Assembly: GCA_020633895.1 (NCBI GenBank) | Contig: JACKCT010000006.1 | Coordinates: forward strand, 124,001-188,000 | DNA length: 64,000 bases | Source: Deltaproteobacteria bacterium | GTDB taxonomy: Bacteria; Lernaellota; Lernaellaia; JACKCT01 | Direction: 5' to 3' | Shown here: positions 18,137 through 26,610 of the stretch, piece by piece | Layout of the letters: each line of letters opens with the position of its first letter | Numbering within the stretch: position 1 is the first letter of the stretch | Notes under the pieces: generated by a model | Database searches by the model: none | What the model was told of the DNA's origin: nothing | Seen by the model: the letters and a program-made list of their open reading frames with translations, nothing else | Translations under genes and position numbers: made by a program

Positions 18137-18230
18137 TGTCATTCCGAGCGAAGCGAGGAACCTCTCGTGCGCTGTTCGAGGCCGGGTTGGATCATCGGAC
18201 GAGAGGTCCCTCACTGCGTTCGGGATGACA
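18137..18230. repeat. 94-bp inverted-repeat element (TGTCATTCCGAGCGAAGCGA ends)
   Basis: The left arm 18137-18168 and right arm 18199-18230 are imperfect inverse complements over 32 bp (TGTCATTCC...CCTCTCGT and ACGAGAGG...GGGATGACA), around a 30-nt core. Similar TGTCATTCCGAGCGAAGCGA elements are, to my knowledge, scattered through many bacterial genomes. It lies between convergent genes and directly follows copy C of the other family. Confidence 0.8.
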
Positions 18231-18261
18231 ATGCATTGTGGGAATTTCGTTTCCGCCGGAG

Positions 18262-18297
18262 CAAACAAAACGCGCGGGACGAATCCGCCCCGCGCGT
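18262..18297 (-). terminator. intrinsic terminator of the outer-membrane protein gene
   Basis: On the minus strand a perfect 9-bp stem, ACGCGCGGG (18297-18289) with CCCGCGCGT (18278-18270), loops over 10 nt and is followed by TTTTGTTTG. It sits 40 bp after the stop of the gene at 18338-19069. Confidence 0.8.
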
Positions 18298-18337
18298 CGA
18301 TTGATCGCGAATTGTCGGCCCGTGTCGCCGGCCGCGC

Positions 18338-19069
18338 CTAGATCTCCCAGCCGATGACCAGGCTCCAGATGCCGCCGCCGCCGGCCACGCCCAGGTCGGC
18401 GTCCGTGTTGATGCCGCCCAGGTCGACGCCCTGGTAGGCCAGCGCATAGCCGCGCAGGTCGAACTGCACGCCCAGGTCCAGGCCGTCGTCAAAGCGCCGC
18501 ACGAAGTTGGCGCCGAATTCGCCGACCACGCCGCCGCCCGAGGCCGCGAACACGCCGTCCACGTAGGCGTTGGACGAACCGCCGCCCACCTTGAGATGCA
18601 GGTTCGTGGCGAACTGGTCACGCTTGCCGTAGAGGAAGCGATAGCCGATGCCCAACAGGAAGGCGTCCATGTCGTAATGCAGCGCCCGGCCTTCCAGCGC
18701 GGCGTAGCCCAGGTCGGCGTCGTCCTCGTATTCGATGTTTGTCGACGAATAAGAGCGGATCGCCGAGGCGGAGAAGAACAGGCCGTGATCGAACGGCAGC
18801 CAGATGGCGTCCAAGCCGCCCAGGCTTTCGCTCATGATTCCGTCCTGGGACGACGTGAAGGTCGCTTCGTCGTCAAATCCCGACGGCGCGGAATCGAAAT
18901 CGAAACCGCCGGCCGTGCCGATATTGCCGCCGCCGGCGCGGATCAGAAACATCCAGTCATTGTCCGGAACGTTCGACGTCGCCGCCGCCGTTTCGCTGTC
19001 CTGTGCGGTCGCGACCGACGCGAATCCCAACACCAACATCAGCACCAAGAGCCCGTATCCCCATCTCAT
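18338..19069 (-). CDS. outer-membrane beta-barrel-like protein
   Basis: 243 residues with a Sec signal peptide ending ATAQ (cleavage near residue 22). The mature part is Gly- and aromatic-rich, with alternating strands (GLFFSASAIRSYSS, GIGYRFLYG, FATNLHLKVGGG, GVQFDLRGYALAY) and ends in the barrel-like SLVIGWEI. This suggests a small outer-membrane barrel; the cargo or role is unknown. AAGGAGT lies 6 nt before the ATG. It stands alone, with its own terminator. The nearest leftward neighbour is convergent. Confidence 0.75.
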   Translation of the reverse strand: MRWGYGLLVLMLVLGFASVATAQDSETAAATSNVPDNDWMFLIRAGGGNIGTAGGFDFDSAPSGFDDEATFTSSQDGIMSESLGGLDAIWLPFDHGLFFSASAIRSYSSTNIEYEDDADLGYAALEGRALHYDMDAFLLGIGYRFLYGKRDQFATNLHLKVGGGSSNAYVDGVFAASGGGVVGEFGANFVRRFDDGLDLGVQFDLRGYALAYQGVDLGGINTDADLGVAGGGGIWSLVIGWEI

Positions 19070-20043
19070 GGCAACACTCCTTGCGGGAAACTGTCCCTAA
19101 ATTGAAAATTGTCCCTTCGTTTCCTTGCCCGTCCGCGGCGAACCCTTCAACCGCGGCGGATCTGTTCTAGCGTAGTCACCGGGCTTGACCGTTGTCCAGC
19201 CGAAACGCATTGCTCCCACCCCTAAGAAACGAGGCCCCGCGTCGGAGGGTGACGCAGGGCCGAATGAAGAATGTGACGGCTGAGGAACGCGGATGTCGGT
19301 TGCGGTCTTGGGAGGGAATGCTATTCGGATCGCCTCCAGGTCGGATTCTCGATGCAGTCGCGGGCGGCTGATATCATCGTCACGGCCGCCGATCGCGTCT
19401 GCGCCCCTTAGTGCGAGTTGAGGTCATCTCCTCTCGCGAGCGCCGCTCCGAATGCTGAGAAGAAGCGACGCTTACCCCACCCCTATCCAACAGCAAGACC
19501 CGCGCCAAAAAGCGGCTCGTCCAAAAACCCCTGAAATATCCGATGACTATCGTTCACGCGGTCGAGCGGGCCATGGAGGGATAGTGAGATTCGGTTTTAC
19601 CAAAATGGTCGGGTGAATTTGAAAACTTGCCGGAATAACAAAGGAATTGGCGCAAGTTGACCAAAATGGGAGAGATGATTTTATTGGGTGGGTCGAGGCA
19701 AGTGAAGTTCCGGTGCATCCCTGGGAAGAAAGTCAGGCCCCGTGGCGTTCTTGTCACGCCCGGTTGCGCGCGTCGCCATTGTCTCCGTTTAGGTTCGCCG
19801 TCTTTTCCCGGAGCCGCCGGGACGGACGATTCGGTGCGCGATTCGGGATCGGCCCACGACTTGCGTATCGAAGATCAAAGCATTATCCTTCGCGCCACTT
19901 GTTCATGCAATGTACTGGTAGACCGCCTCTTTGGTCTTGAGGATCGGCGAGGCGACGGGGCCGTACCGGGGATGCACCGCTAGGGGAAATTTGCGCCCGA
20001 TTTGGCGCTTCGACCACGCCGCCACCGGCGGGGGAACAACCAC
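19070..20043. other. 974-bp gene-poor region
   Basis: No reading frame here has convincing coding character. It must hold the leftward outer-membrane protein promoter and the rightward phosphodiesterase promoter. A hairpin GGCCC-GCGTC/GACGC-GGGCC (with a C/A mismatch) lies at about 19232-19260 without a T-run. The AT-richer block 19590-19670 has paired repeats, listed separately. The rest looks like ordinary non-coding or decayed sequence. Confidence 0.5.
19599..19669. repeat. AT-rich block with paired direct and inverted repeats
   Basis: ACCAAAATGG occurs at 19599-19608 and again at 19660-19669. Between them AACTTGCC (19624-19631) faces GGCGCAAGTT (19649-19658) as an inverted pair. Such multiple end repeats resemble termini of some insertion sequences, but no transposase gene is nearby, so it may be an old remnant or a binding region. 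Confidence 0.4.
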
Positions 20044-22398
20044 ATGCTCGCAACGCACCCGCATCGCATACGCCGCCTCTCGTATGTTCTGTTGACCATG
20101 CTCCTGACTCTGACGTTTTCGACGGCCTGCGCCGAACGGGAAGATACGGACAAGCCTTGGGAAGGCACCGCCATCGGCGCCGACGACGATGACGATGACG
20201 ACGACGAGGTTTCGGGCAACGTCAAGATCCAATCGGTTTCCGGCGATTGGGGCGACATCGACGTCTTCTTCGCCCTGACCCCGGCGGATCGGGCGAGCCG
20301 CAGCATCATGCGCTTGGAAATGCAGGGGCCGTGCACCGGCGCCGAGTGGGCCCCGGCCGTCTTCAGCGGCGGCGGCGCCGGCCTGGTTCCCGGGCGTCAT
20401 TCGGTGACGTGGCATTCGTGGGACAGCGAAGCCGGCTGCGCGGGAACGGTGAGCCTTCGCCTTGTCACCAACCAGGACGAGGTCTCCGCCCCCTACGAAT
20501 TCGAGATCGACAACACCCGCTCCGGCCAGGACGGTTTTGTGGACTTCCCCCAGTTCGACCAGGGTCTCAACGACCTGGAGATTCCCGCTTTCGATTGGGC
20601 GGTGGATGTCCTGACCGAAGACCCGTCGGTCGACTTCGTGGCCACGCGCTACGGCGAGACCTACGAGGTGTACGCCAAGCGGGGCTATGTCATCTTCCAG
20701 CGGGTGAACACGGCCCACGGCTACGAGTACGAGGTCCTCGAAGAGGACAACAACCCGATCGCGGTGCAGGAAGTGGACTTCGCGGTCGAATTGGATGACC
20801 TGCTGGCCCTGGGCGGCAATCCGAACAACGCCAACTGGCCGGGCGAGGGCTACCCGGACGGCGACCCTCGCCTGTCCTTCCCCGAGCCCGAGGACGACAG
20901 CTATCCCTTCGGCTATCACCGCATCGCGGCCTATTTCGACCATCCGGACTCGGCCGACATCATGATCAACTGGAAGGGCTACGCCCACTCGGTCAGCTAC
21001 GTGGGCAACCACGGCAGCCTCAACGTCATCCAAAGCCGCAGCCCCCTGCTGATGTGGGGCAAGGGCGTCAAGCCCGGCGTGGTCGACGAGCCGGTGCAAC
21101 AGGTGGACGTGGCGCCCACCGTGGCCAAGCTCATGGGCATGCAGCCCACCTTCGGCATCGACGAGCGGGGCATCTGGTCCAACAATGTGCTGCTGCGTTG
21201 GCAGGACGGGCATGTGATCGACGCCGCCTTGGACGGTCGGACGCCGGCTCACACCATCGTCATCATCATGGACGGCCTGACGCACACCGAGATCCTGGAC
21301 AAATACGAGAACCAGCCGGAACTGGTGCCTAATTTCTCCCGCTTCTTCGACGAAGGCGCCTACGCGAAATACGGCAGCATCTCCAACTGGCCGTCGGTGA
21401 CGTACCCGGGGCACAACGTGGTCGGCTCGGGCATGTTCAGCGGCCACCACGGCATCGTCGACAACAAGTACTACATCCGCGACGACGCCTATCGGGCCAA
21501 CCCGATCGACACGCTTCTGCTGTCCGAGTCGCTGTTTAACACCTACTGGCCGGGCGAGACGCTGCACATCGCGGCCCATCGCAACTTCGGCGATTGGGAT
21601 CCGTCGAGCGGCCAGGGCGTGTTCACCGCGGCCCTGTTCGATCCGTCCACCCTGGGCGCCGACAAGGCCTCCCTCGAGTTCCGCGATCATTCGGGCTACG
21701 TGCCTTTCGGCGGTCTGGGCGCGGAGTGGCCGTTGGAGGTGCCCGGCGCCGATCCGGAACTGATCCATACCTCTTCGCAGGTCATGGAGATCCTGTCCAA
21801 GCTGGCGATGAACGAGCTGTACAACCTGTTCGACAATCCGCTCGTGCCCCGACCGGCGTACACGATCATGAACTGGATCACCACCGACGACTCGGGACAT
21901 AAGAACGGCCCCCACGGTCCGGAGATGACGAAGGTCATCGCCCACAACGACGAACTGTTGGGCATTCTGTTCGACTGGCTGGAGCAGTGGGGTATCGAGG
22001 ACGAGACGGCGATCTTCATCACCTCGGACCACGGCATGCAGCTCGGCGACCCGACCCGGGGCGGCTGGCCGCCGGACAGCCTGGACGCGGCGGGCATCAA
22101 GCGCTCGGCGGACACCTACCTGGGTGTTTATCTGGCCGTGCCGGTGGCGACCTTCGAGCCGGAGACGGTGCAGGCGGGCGTCGAGACGACCTACACGGTC
22201 GCCGTGACCGACGAGAACCGGGGCCTGCCCATCGCCGGAGCGACGCTGACGATCGACGTGGACGGCGACGAGACGGTGGTGATCACCGGCGAGGACGGTC
22301 TGGCCGAGTTCACCGCCACCGCCGCCGGCGAGATTGACGTGCATGTGGAGCAGGCGGATTTCACGCCCTCCGATTACACGATTCCGACGGCGAAATAG
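20044..22398 (+). CDS. alkaline phosphatase-superfamily phosphodiesterase lipoprotein
   Basis: 784-residue lipoprotein (lipobox STAC, C29, then a poly-Asp run). The central and C-terminal part is a nucleotide pyrophosphatase/phosphodiesterase-type domain: IVIIMDGLTHTEI metal site, nucleophile Thr in SVTYPGHNVVGSGMFSGHHGI, DDSGHKNGP and ITSDHGM. About 250 residues before it resemble the C-terminal half of another superfamily domain (VGNHGSLNVIQSRSPLLMWG, then VDVAPTVAKLMG). A short immunoglobulin-like domain ends the protein. It probably cleaves phosphodiesters or phosphonates at the cell surface. ATG at 20044 has GGGGG just upstream. The acylase gene follows 14 bp later. Confidence 0.88.
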   Translation: MLATHPHRIRRLSYVLLTMLLTLTFSTACAEREDTDKPWEGTAIGADDDDDDDDEVSGNVKIQSVSGDWGDIDVFFALTPADRASRSIMRLEMQGPCTGAEWAPAVFSGGGAGLVPGRHSVTWHSWDSEAGCAGTVSLRLVTNQDEVSAPYEFEIDNTRSGQDGFVDFPQFDQGLNDLEIPAFDWAVDVLTEDPSVDFVATRYGETYEVYAKRGYVIFQRVNTAHGYEYEVLEEDNNPIAVQEVDFAVELDDLLALGGNPNNANWPGEGYPDGDPRLSFPEPEDDSYPFGYHRIAAYFDHPDSADIMINWKGYAHSVSYVGNHGSLNVIQSRSPLLMWGKGVKPGVVDEPVQQVDVAPTVAKLMGMQPTFGIDERGIWSNNVLLRWQDGHVIDAALDGRTPAHTIVIIMDGLTHTEILDKYENQPELVPNFSRFFDEGAYAKYGSISNWPSVTYPGHNVVGSGMFSGHHGIVDNKYYIRDDAYRANPIDTLLLSESLFNTYWPGETLHIAAHRNFGDWDPSSGQGVFTAALFDPSTLGADKASLEFRDHSGYVPFGGLGAEWPLEVPGADPELIHTSSQVMEILSKLAMNELYNLFDNPLVPRPAYTIMNWITTDDSGHKNGPHGPEMTKVIAHNDELLGILFDWLEQWGIEDETAIFITSDHGMQLGDPTRGGWPPDSLDAAGIKRSADTYLGVYLAVPVATFEPETVQAGVETTYTVAVTDENRGLPIAGATLTIDVDGDETVVITGEDGLAEFTATAAGEIDVHVEQADFTPSDYTIPTAK

Positions 22399-22412
22399 CC
22401 GGGGATCCTGAA

Positions 22413-25151
22413 ATGGACGCGACCTTCAAACGAACGGGACCGTTGATGCGAGCACTTTTCGGACGATGGATCGGCGCGGCGCTGGTGCTGGCCCTATTGG
22501 CGGCCGGGCCGACAGCCTGCACGCACGGCGACGAGGACGAGGACGACGCGAGCACGTCGGACGATCCCTACGGCGAGATCGACCTTCAGGTCGCGGCGCC
22601 GGGTCTGGACGGCAAGGTGGAGGTCTTCGTCGACGAATGGGGCATCCCCCACATCTTCGCCACCACCGACCACGACGGCTTCTACGTGCAGGGCTACATG
22701 GCCGCCCGCGATCGCTTCGGCGAGATGGAGCTGGCCCGGCGCATCGGGACGGGGACGTTGGCCGAGGTGGTCGGCAACGTGCCGGGGGTCGGGTCCCTGT
22801 TGGCCGGTGTCGTCGTGAATCTGGTCGACAACAATTTCCGCAACCTGTTCACCCTGCGCGACGGGCGGCAGCTTCCCGACGCCATCGTGGAAACCATGAA
22901 CGACGAGTCCGTGGCGGACGTCCAGGCCTACGCGGACGGCATCAACGCCTTCTTGTCCGACCTGGTCCTGGGGATCAACGAGGCCGAGAAGCCGACGGTG
23001 ATCAACGGCATCATCAATGTGCCGGTCGAGCAGATCCGCGAATGGACCATTCGGGACACCGCCGCGGTGATGGCCGTGAATATGTGGTCGGCGATCAATC
23101 CGATCAGCCGCGAGTTGGAATACGGCGAGGCCCTGGCGCTCCTGGGACCGGAGAAATTCTACGATTTTTACCGCGCCCAACCGGCGACCGACGCCGTGAT
23201 CACGCCGGACCTGGGAGCCAAGAGTCGGCCCATGGGCGTCAGCGACGAGGTGATGGAGCATCTGCGGGAAAAATCCGAGGAGTTCCGCCGGGTGTTGCCG
23301 TCCCTTCAGGCCGCTCGCGACGCGATCCGGGCGATGAACAGCACCCTGGCCACGCCGGGCGATCATTCGAACAACTGGGCGATTTCCGGCTCGCGGACCG
23401 CGTCCGGCCACGGCATCTACGCCAGCGATCCCCATTTGTCCATGCTCAATCCCCCGTTTTTCTGGCTGTCCCACGTGGACTCCAAGCTCATGGGCGACGG
23501 CAACATGAGCTTCGCCGGATACGGGCTGCCCGCCGCGCCGGGGATCCAGTTCGGTCACAACGGACGCGTGGCCTGGGGAGCGACCAACGCCGGATACGAC
23601 GCCTATGACGCCTACGTCGAGCAGGTCGATCCGCTCAATCCGGATCGGGTCTTCTTCGAGGGCGGCACGGTCACGATGGACACCTACGTCCAGCACTACG
23701 AAACCAGCACCGACGGCTCCAACGCGCCGGTCGAAAAGGAAATCGCCGTCGTTCCCCATCATGGCCCGATCCTGGACGGCTCGTGCGTCAATAACGCGGA
23801 CGGCGCGTCGTGCATCAGCTTGAAATGGCACATCGACCCGCCGGGCGACGAAGTCAACGCCATCCTGGGGGCCCACCTGGCCGACAACGCCGAAGAGGCC
23901 CTGGAGGCCTTCAGCGGCTACCGTCGCGGCCTGTATAGCTGGGCCTTTGCCGACGTGGACGGCGGCATCGGCTACACCTCCGCCGGAGAGATCCCGATCC
24001 GCGACGACTGGCAGACGTACAATCCCTGGCTGCCCCTGCCCGGCACCGGCGAAGCCGAATGGATCGACTGGGTGCCCGACGCGGTGCAGTCCCGGCTGCT
24101 CAATCCGGCCAAGGGTTATCTGTCCACCGCCAACAACGACATCTTCGGCACCATCCAGGACAACGATCCGACCGACGATCCGTATTACTGGTACTACCGG
24201 GCGGACATCGGCTATCGGGCCAAGCGCATCGAGAACCTGCTGGAAGAAAAGGACTCCTACACGGTCGAGGACGTCAAACGCATCCAGACCGACGTGGACA
24301 GCCAATGGGCGCGGGACCTGCTGCCGAGCATGCTGGCCGTCATCGACGATAACGAAGGCCTGCTGACCGGCAACATGGCCCCCGCCGTCGAGCGCCTGCG
24401 CCACTGGGGCTTCGACCAGCCGGCGGCCACGCCCGATCGTTTCCGGCCCCAGGTGCCCACTCAGGAGGCGATCGACGAGTCCATCGCCACGACGCTTTTC
24501 CACGTCTGGTTCGCTCGCTTGGCCTACCGCACCTTCCATGACGATTTCGACGCCGTGGGCTTGGATTTGCCCGGCGACGGGACGGAGAGCGGCCCGCAAA
24601 ACGAGACCCGGGCGCTGCTCAACCTGTTCAGCAACGATCCGGACACGATGTACGGCGAGGCCTGGTTCGACGACGTCACCACCGCCAAGGTCGAGACACG
24701 CGACGATATGGTCGTGGGCGCCCTGGCCGACGCGGTGGCGTTTTTGGAATCCGAGTTGGGGCCGGACATGAGCGAATGGACCTGGGGGCGGCTGCACCTG
24801 GCGACCTACGCCGTGGCCTTCGAGGGGATTTCGATTCCCGGTTTCATCGCTCCGGCGATCGCGGACGTGCCCATGGACGGCGGCAACTTCACGGTGGCCG
24901 TGGCCAACACCTACGGCCTTTATGACGAATTCGAGGTCTCCCACGGTCCGGCGTGCCGCATCATCGTGCAGCTCGACGGAGACGACACCGAGGCCTGGGT
25001 GGCCACGCCCGGCGGTCAGGTGGAGCGGCCCGACTCGCCGTACTACGAGCATTTGATGGACGAATATCAATCGGGCGAATACGTCCCGCTGCTGTTCAAA
25101 CTCGACGATATCCTCGAGGCGACCGAGCAGCGGATTCAATTCACGCCGTAA
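22413..25151 (+). CDS. penicillin acylase-family (Ntn hydrolase) lipoprotein
   Basis: 912-residue lipoprotein with lipobox PTAC (C36 from this start) and an acidic linker DEDEDDASTSDD. The penicillin amidase fold begins at VEVFVDEWGIPHIFA. The autocatalytic nucleophile Ser is at about residue 319 in DHSNNWAISGSRTASG, so the precursor should split into alpha and beta chains after export. This family hydrolyses amide bonds of acylated substrates such as beta-lactams or N-acyl homoserine lactones; the substrate here is unknown. ATG at 22446 is an alternative start giving a more typical signal length. It lies between the phosphodiesterase (14-bp gap) and a porin (75-bp gap), probably in one operon. 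Confidence 0.9.
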   Translation: MDATFKRTGPLMRALFGRWIGAALVLALLAAGPTACTHGDEDEDDASTSDDPYGEIDLQVAAPGLDGKVEVFVDEWGIPHIFATTDHDGFYVQGYMAARDRFGEMELARRIGTGTLAEVVGNVPGVGSLLAGVVVNLVDNNFRNLFTLRDGRQLPDAIVETMNDESVADVQAYADGINAFLSDLVLGINEAEKPTVINGIINVPVEQIREWTIRDTAAVMAVNMWSAINPISRELEYGEALALLGPEKFYDFYRAQPATDAVITPDLGAKSRPMGVSDEVMEHLREKSEEFRRVLPSLQAARDAIRAMNSTLATPGDHSNNWAISGSRTASGHGIYASDPHLSMLNPPFFWLSHVDSKLMGDGNMSFAGYGLPAAPGIQFGHNGRVAWGATNAGYDAYDAYVEQVDPLNPDRVFFEGGTVTMDTYVQHYETSTDGSNAPVEKEIAVVPHHGPILDGSCVNNADGASCISLKWHIDPPGDEVNAILGAHLADNAEEALEAFSGYRRGLYSWAFADVDGGIGYTSAGEIPIRDDWQTYNPWLPLPGTGEAEWIDWVPDAVQSRLLNPAKGYLSTANNDIFGTIQDNDPTDDPYYWYYRADIGYRAKRIENLLEEKDSYTVEDVKRIQTDVDSQWARDLLPSMLAVIDDNEGLLTGNMAPAVERLRHWGFDQPAATPDRFRPQVPTQEAIDESIATTLFHVWFARLAYRTFHDDFDAVGLDLPGDGTESGPQNETRALLNLFSNDPDTMYGEAWFDDVTTAKVETRDDMVVGALADAVAFLESELGPDMSEWTWGRLHLATYAVAFEGISIPGFIAPAIADVPMDGGNFTVAVANTYGLYDEFEVSHGPACRIIVQLDGDDTEAWVATPGGQVERPDSPYYEHLMDEYQSGEYVPLLFKLDDILEATEQRIQFTP

Positions 25152-25226
25152 AGACTCTCAAAGGACGCCGAACGTCCTACGCCAAGGCGGGCGCGTGCAT
25201 TCGATGAGGAAAGAGAGGGTGAGCTG

Positions 25227-26588
25227 ATGGAGGGTCCCATGCAGATGAAACGGTGGGGAGGTTTGGCCCTGGTGTTGGGGCTGTTGCTCGTGGCCGCACC
25301 GGCGACGGCGCAGCAGGTGATTCCCGATCTGTGGCCCGTGGACGAGGACGACGTGGAGTCGGACCCGGCCCTGGGTGATCTGGATATTCTGGACGAGTTG
25401 CGGGCCGCCAACGTGATCGACGAGGCCACCTACGAGACCGCGCGGCGCAAAGTCGCCCGGAAGCGGCTCTCCGCGCTGCATCCGACCGGAACGGTGCTGG
25501 TGGCCTACACGCCCGAGAACGAGACCGAGTACGACGACTTCACGACCTATCCGGGCTCGCCGGACGAGGAACGCGGATTCTGGCTCAACAAGGCGGATCT
25601 GGGTCTGGAAGGATCGGTGATCTTCCCGTGGCTGTCCACCAAGCTCATCCTCGATTCCAAGTCCAACGACGACGGCTCAATCGGCGTGCGCGTGGATCAG
25701 GCGAGCATCAAGGCCGCCGTCACGCCCAACTCGATGAAGGACGATCCGGTCGTGCCCAAGTGGGGCCTGCTGGTCGGCGCCCAGAAGATTCCCTTCTCCC
25801 GCCAGTCCAACAAGTCCACGGGGCAGTTGCAGTTCATCAGCCGCTCCGTCGTCGTTTCCGAGATGCCGATCCGCTACGACATCGGCGCGACGTTGCTGCA
25901 AAAATACAAGCTGCAGGACGCGGCCAACGGCAAGGAATGGGCGAACTTCACGATCGACGCCGGCATCTACAACGGCCGGGGCGACCATGTGTACGTCAAC
26001 GACAACAACGACGATTCCATGGTAGCGCTGCGCGCCAGCGTCGACCTGTTCGGCACCATGGCGCCGGGCGAGGGCGACCTGATGCCCCGCTACTGGCCTC
26101 ACAAGCTGGCTGCTAACGATCCCGAATCCCTGTGGCCCAAGCTGTCCCTGGGATTCAGCTACCTGAACAACAAGGACATCGACCGGGACGTCACCGCGAT
26201 CGGCTATGACGCCGAATTCCGCTGGTCGGGTTTGTCGGTGCAGTACGAACGCATCCACACCCTCTATGAGCCGGACCTGGGCGAAGTGACCGTGGCCGAC
26301 ACGTTGGCCGACGATTGGGAGACGGACGGCTGGTACGTGCAGGGCGGCCTGTTCATCATCCCCCGTCACCTGGAACTGGCGGCCCGGTACGAGGAATACA
26401 TGCTCGACCTCCAGACCGATCTGGACGACAAGCGCGTCGTCTCGGCGACCACCTACGGCGTGAACCTGCATCTGGCCACCAAGCACCGCCTCAAGCTCAT
26501 GGCCAACTGGGTCGAGCGCGGCGAGTTGGAAGGCATGCCCGAGATCGACAACGACACCTTCACCGTGCAGGGCGCGCTGTCGTTCTAA
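25227..26588 (+). CDS. OprO/P-like outer-membrane porin
   Basis: 453 residues with a Sec signal peptide (cleavage after ATA near residue 28). A short acidic linker and a helical segment (LDELRAANVIDEATYETARRKVARK) precede a long beta-rich domain with porin-like strands, such as WGLLVGAQKIPFSRQSN, NFTIDAGIYNGRG, FEYQYERIHTLY-like patterns and VNLHLATKHRLKLMANWVERG, ending FTVQGALSF. The plan matches the phosphate-selective porin family. Next to a phosphodiesterase it may take up released phosphate or similar anions. ATG at 25239 is an alternative, with GGAGGG well spaced before it; GAGAGGG supports 25227. Confidence 0.82.
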   Translation: MEGPMQMKRWGGLALVLGLLLVAAPATAQQVIPDLWPVDEDDVESDPALGDLDILDELRAANVIDEATYETARRKVARKRLSALHPTGTVLVAYTPENETEYDDFTTYPGSPDEERGFWLNKADLGLEGSVIFPWLSTKLILDSKSNDDGSIGVRVDQASIKAAVTPNSMKDDPVVPKWGLLVGAQKIPFSRQSNKSTGQLQFISRSVVVSEMPIRYDIGATLLQKYKLQDAANGKEWANFTIDAGIYNGRGDHVYVNDNNDDSMVALRASVDLFGTMAPGEGDLMPRYWPHKLAANDPESLWPKLSLGFSYLNNKDIDRDVTAIGYDAEFRWSGLSVQYERIHTLYEPDLGEVTVADTLADDWETDGWYVQGGLFIIPRHLELAARYEEYMLDLQTDLDDKRVVSATTYGVNLHLATKHRLKLMANWVERGELEGMPEIDNDTFTVQGALSF

Positions 26589-26610
26589 GGCGCCTCGGAG
26601 TGGATCGATC

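Noticed and set aside
19657-19983. 108-codon plus-strand frame in the gene-poor gap
   Set aside because: No motif, odd composition and no ribosome site; treated as non-coding.
19903-22344. Long minus-strand open frame across the phosphodiesterase gene
   Set aside because: His/Val/Gly/Arg-rich antisense translation of a gene with clear catalytic motifs; no domain of its own.
22494-25139. 881-codon minus-strand frame across the acylase gene
   Set aside because: Antisense shadow; the plus strand carries the Ntn nucleophile motif and a lipoprotein signal.
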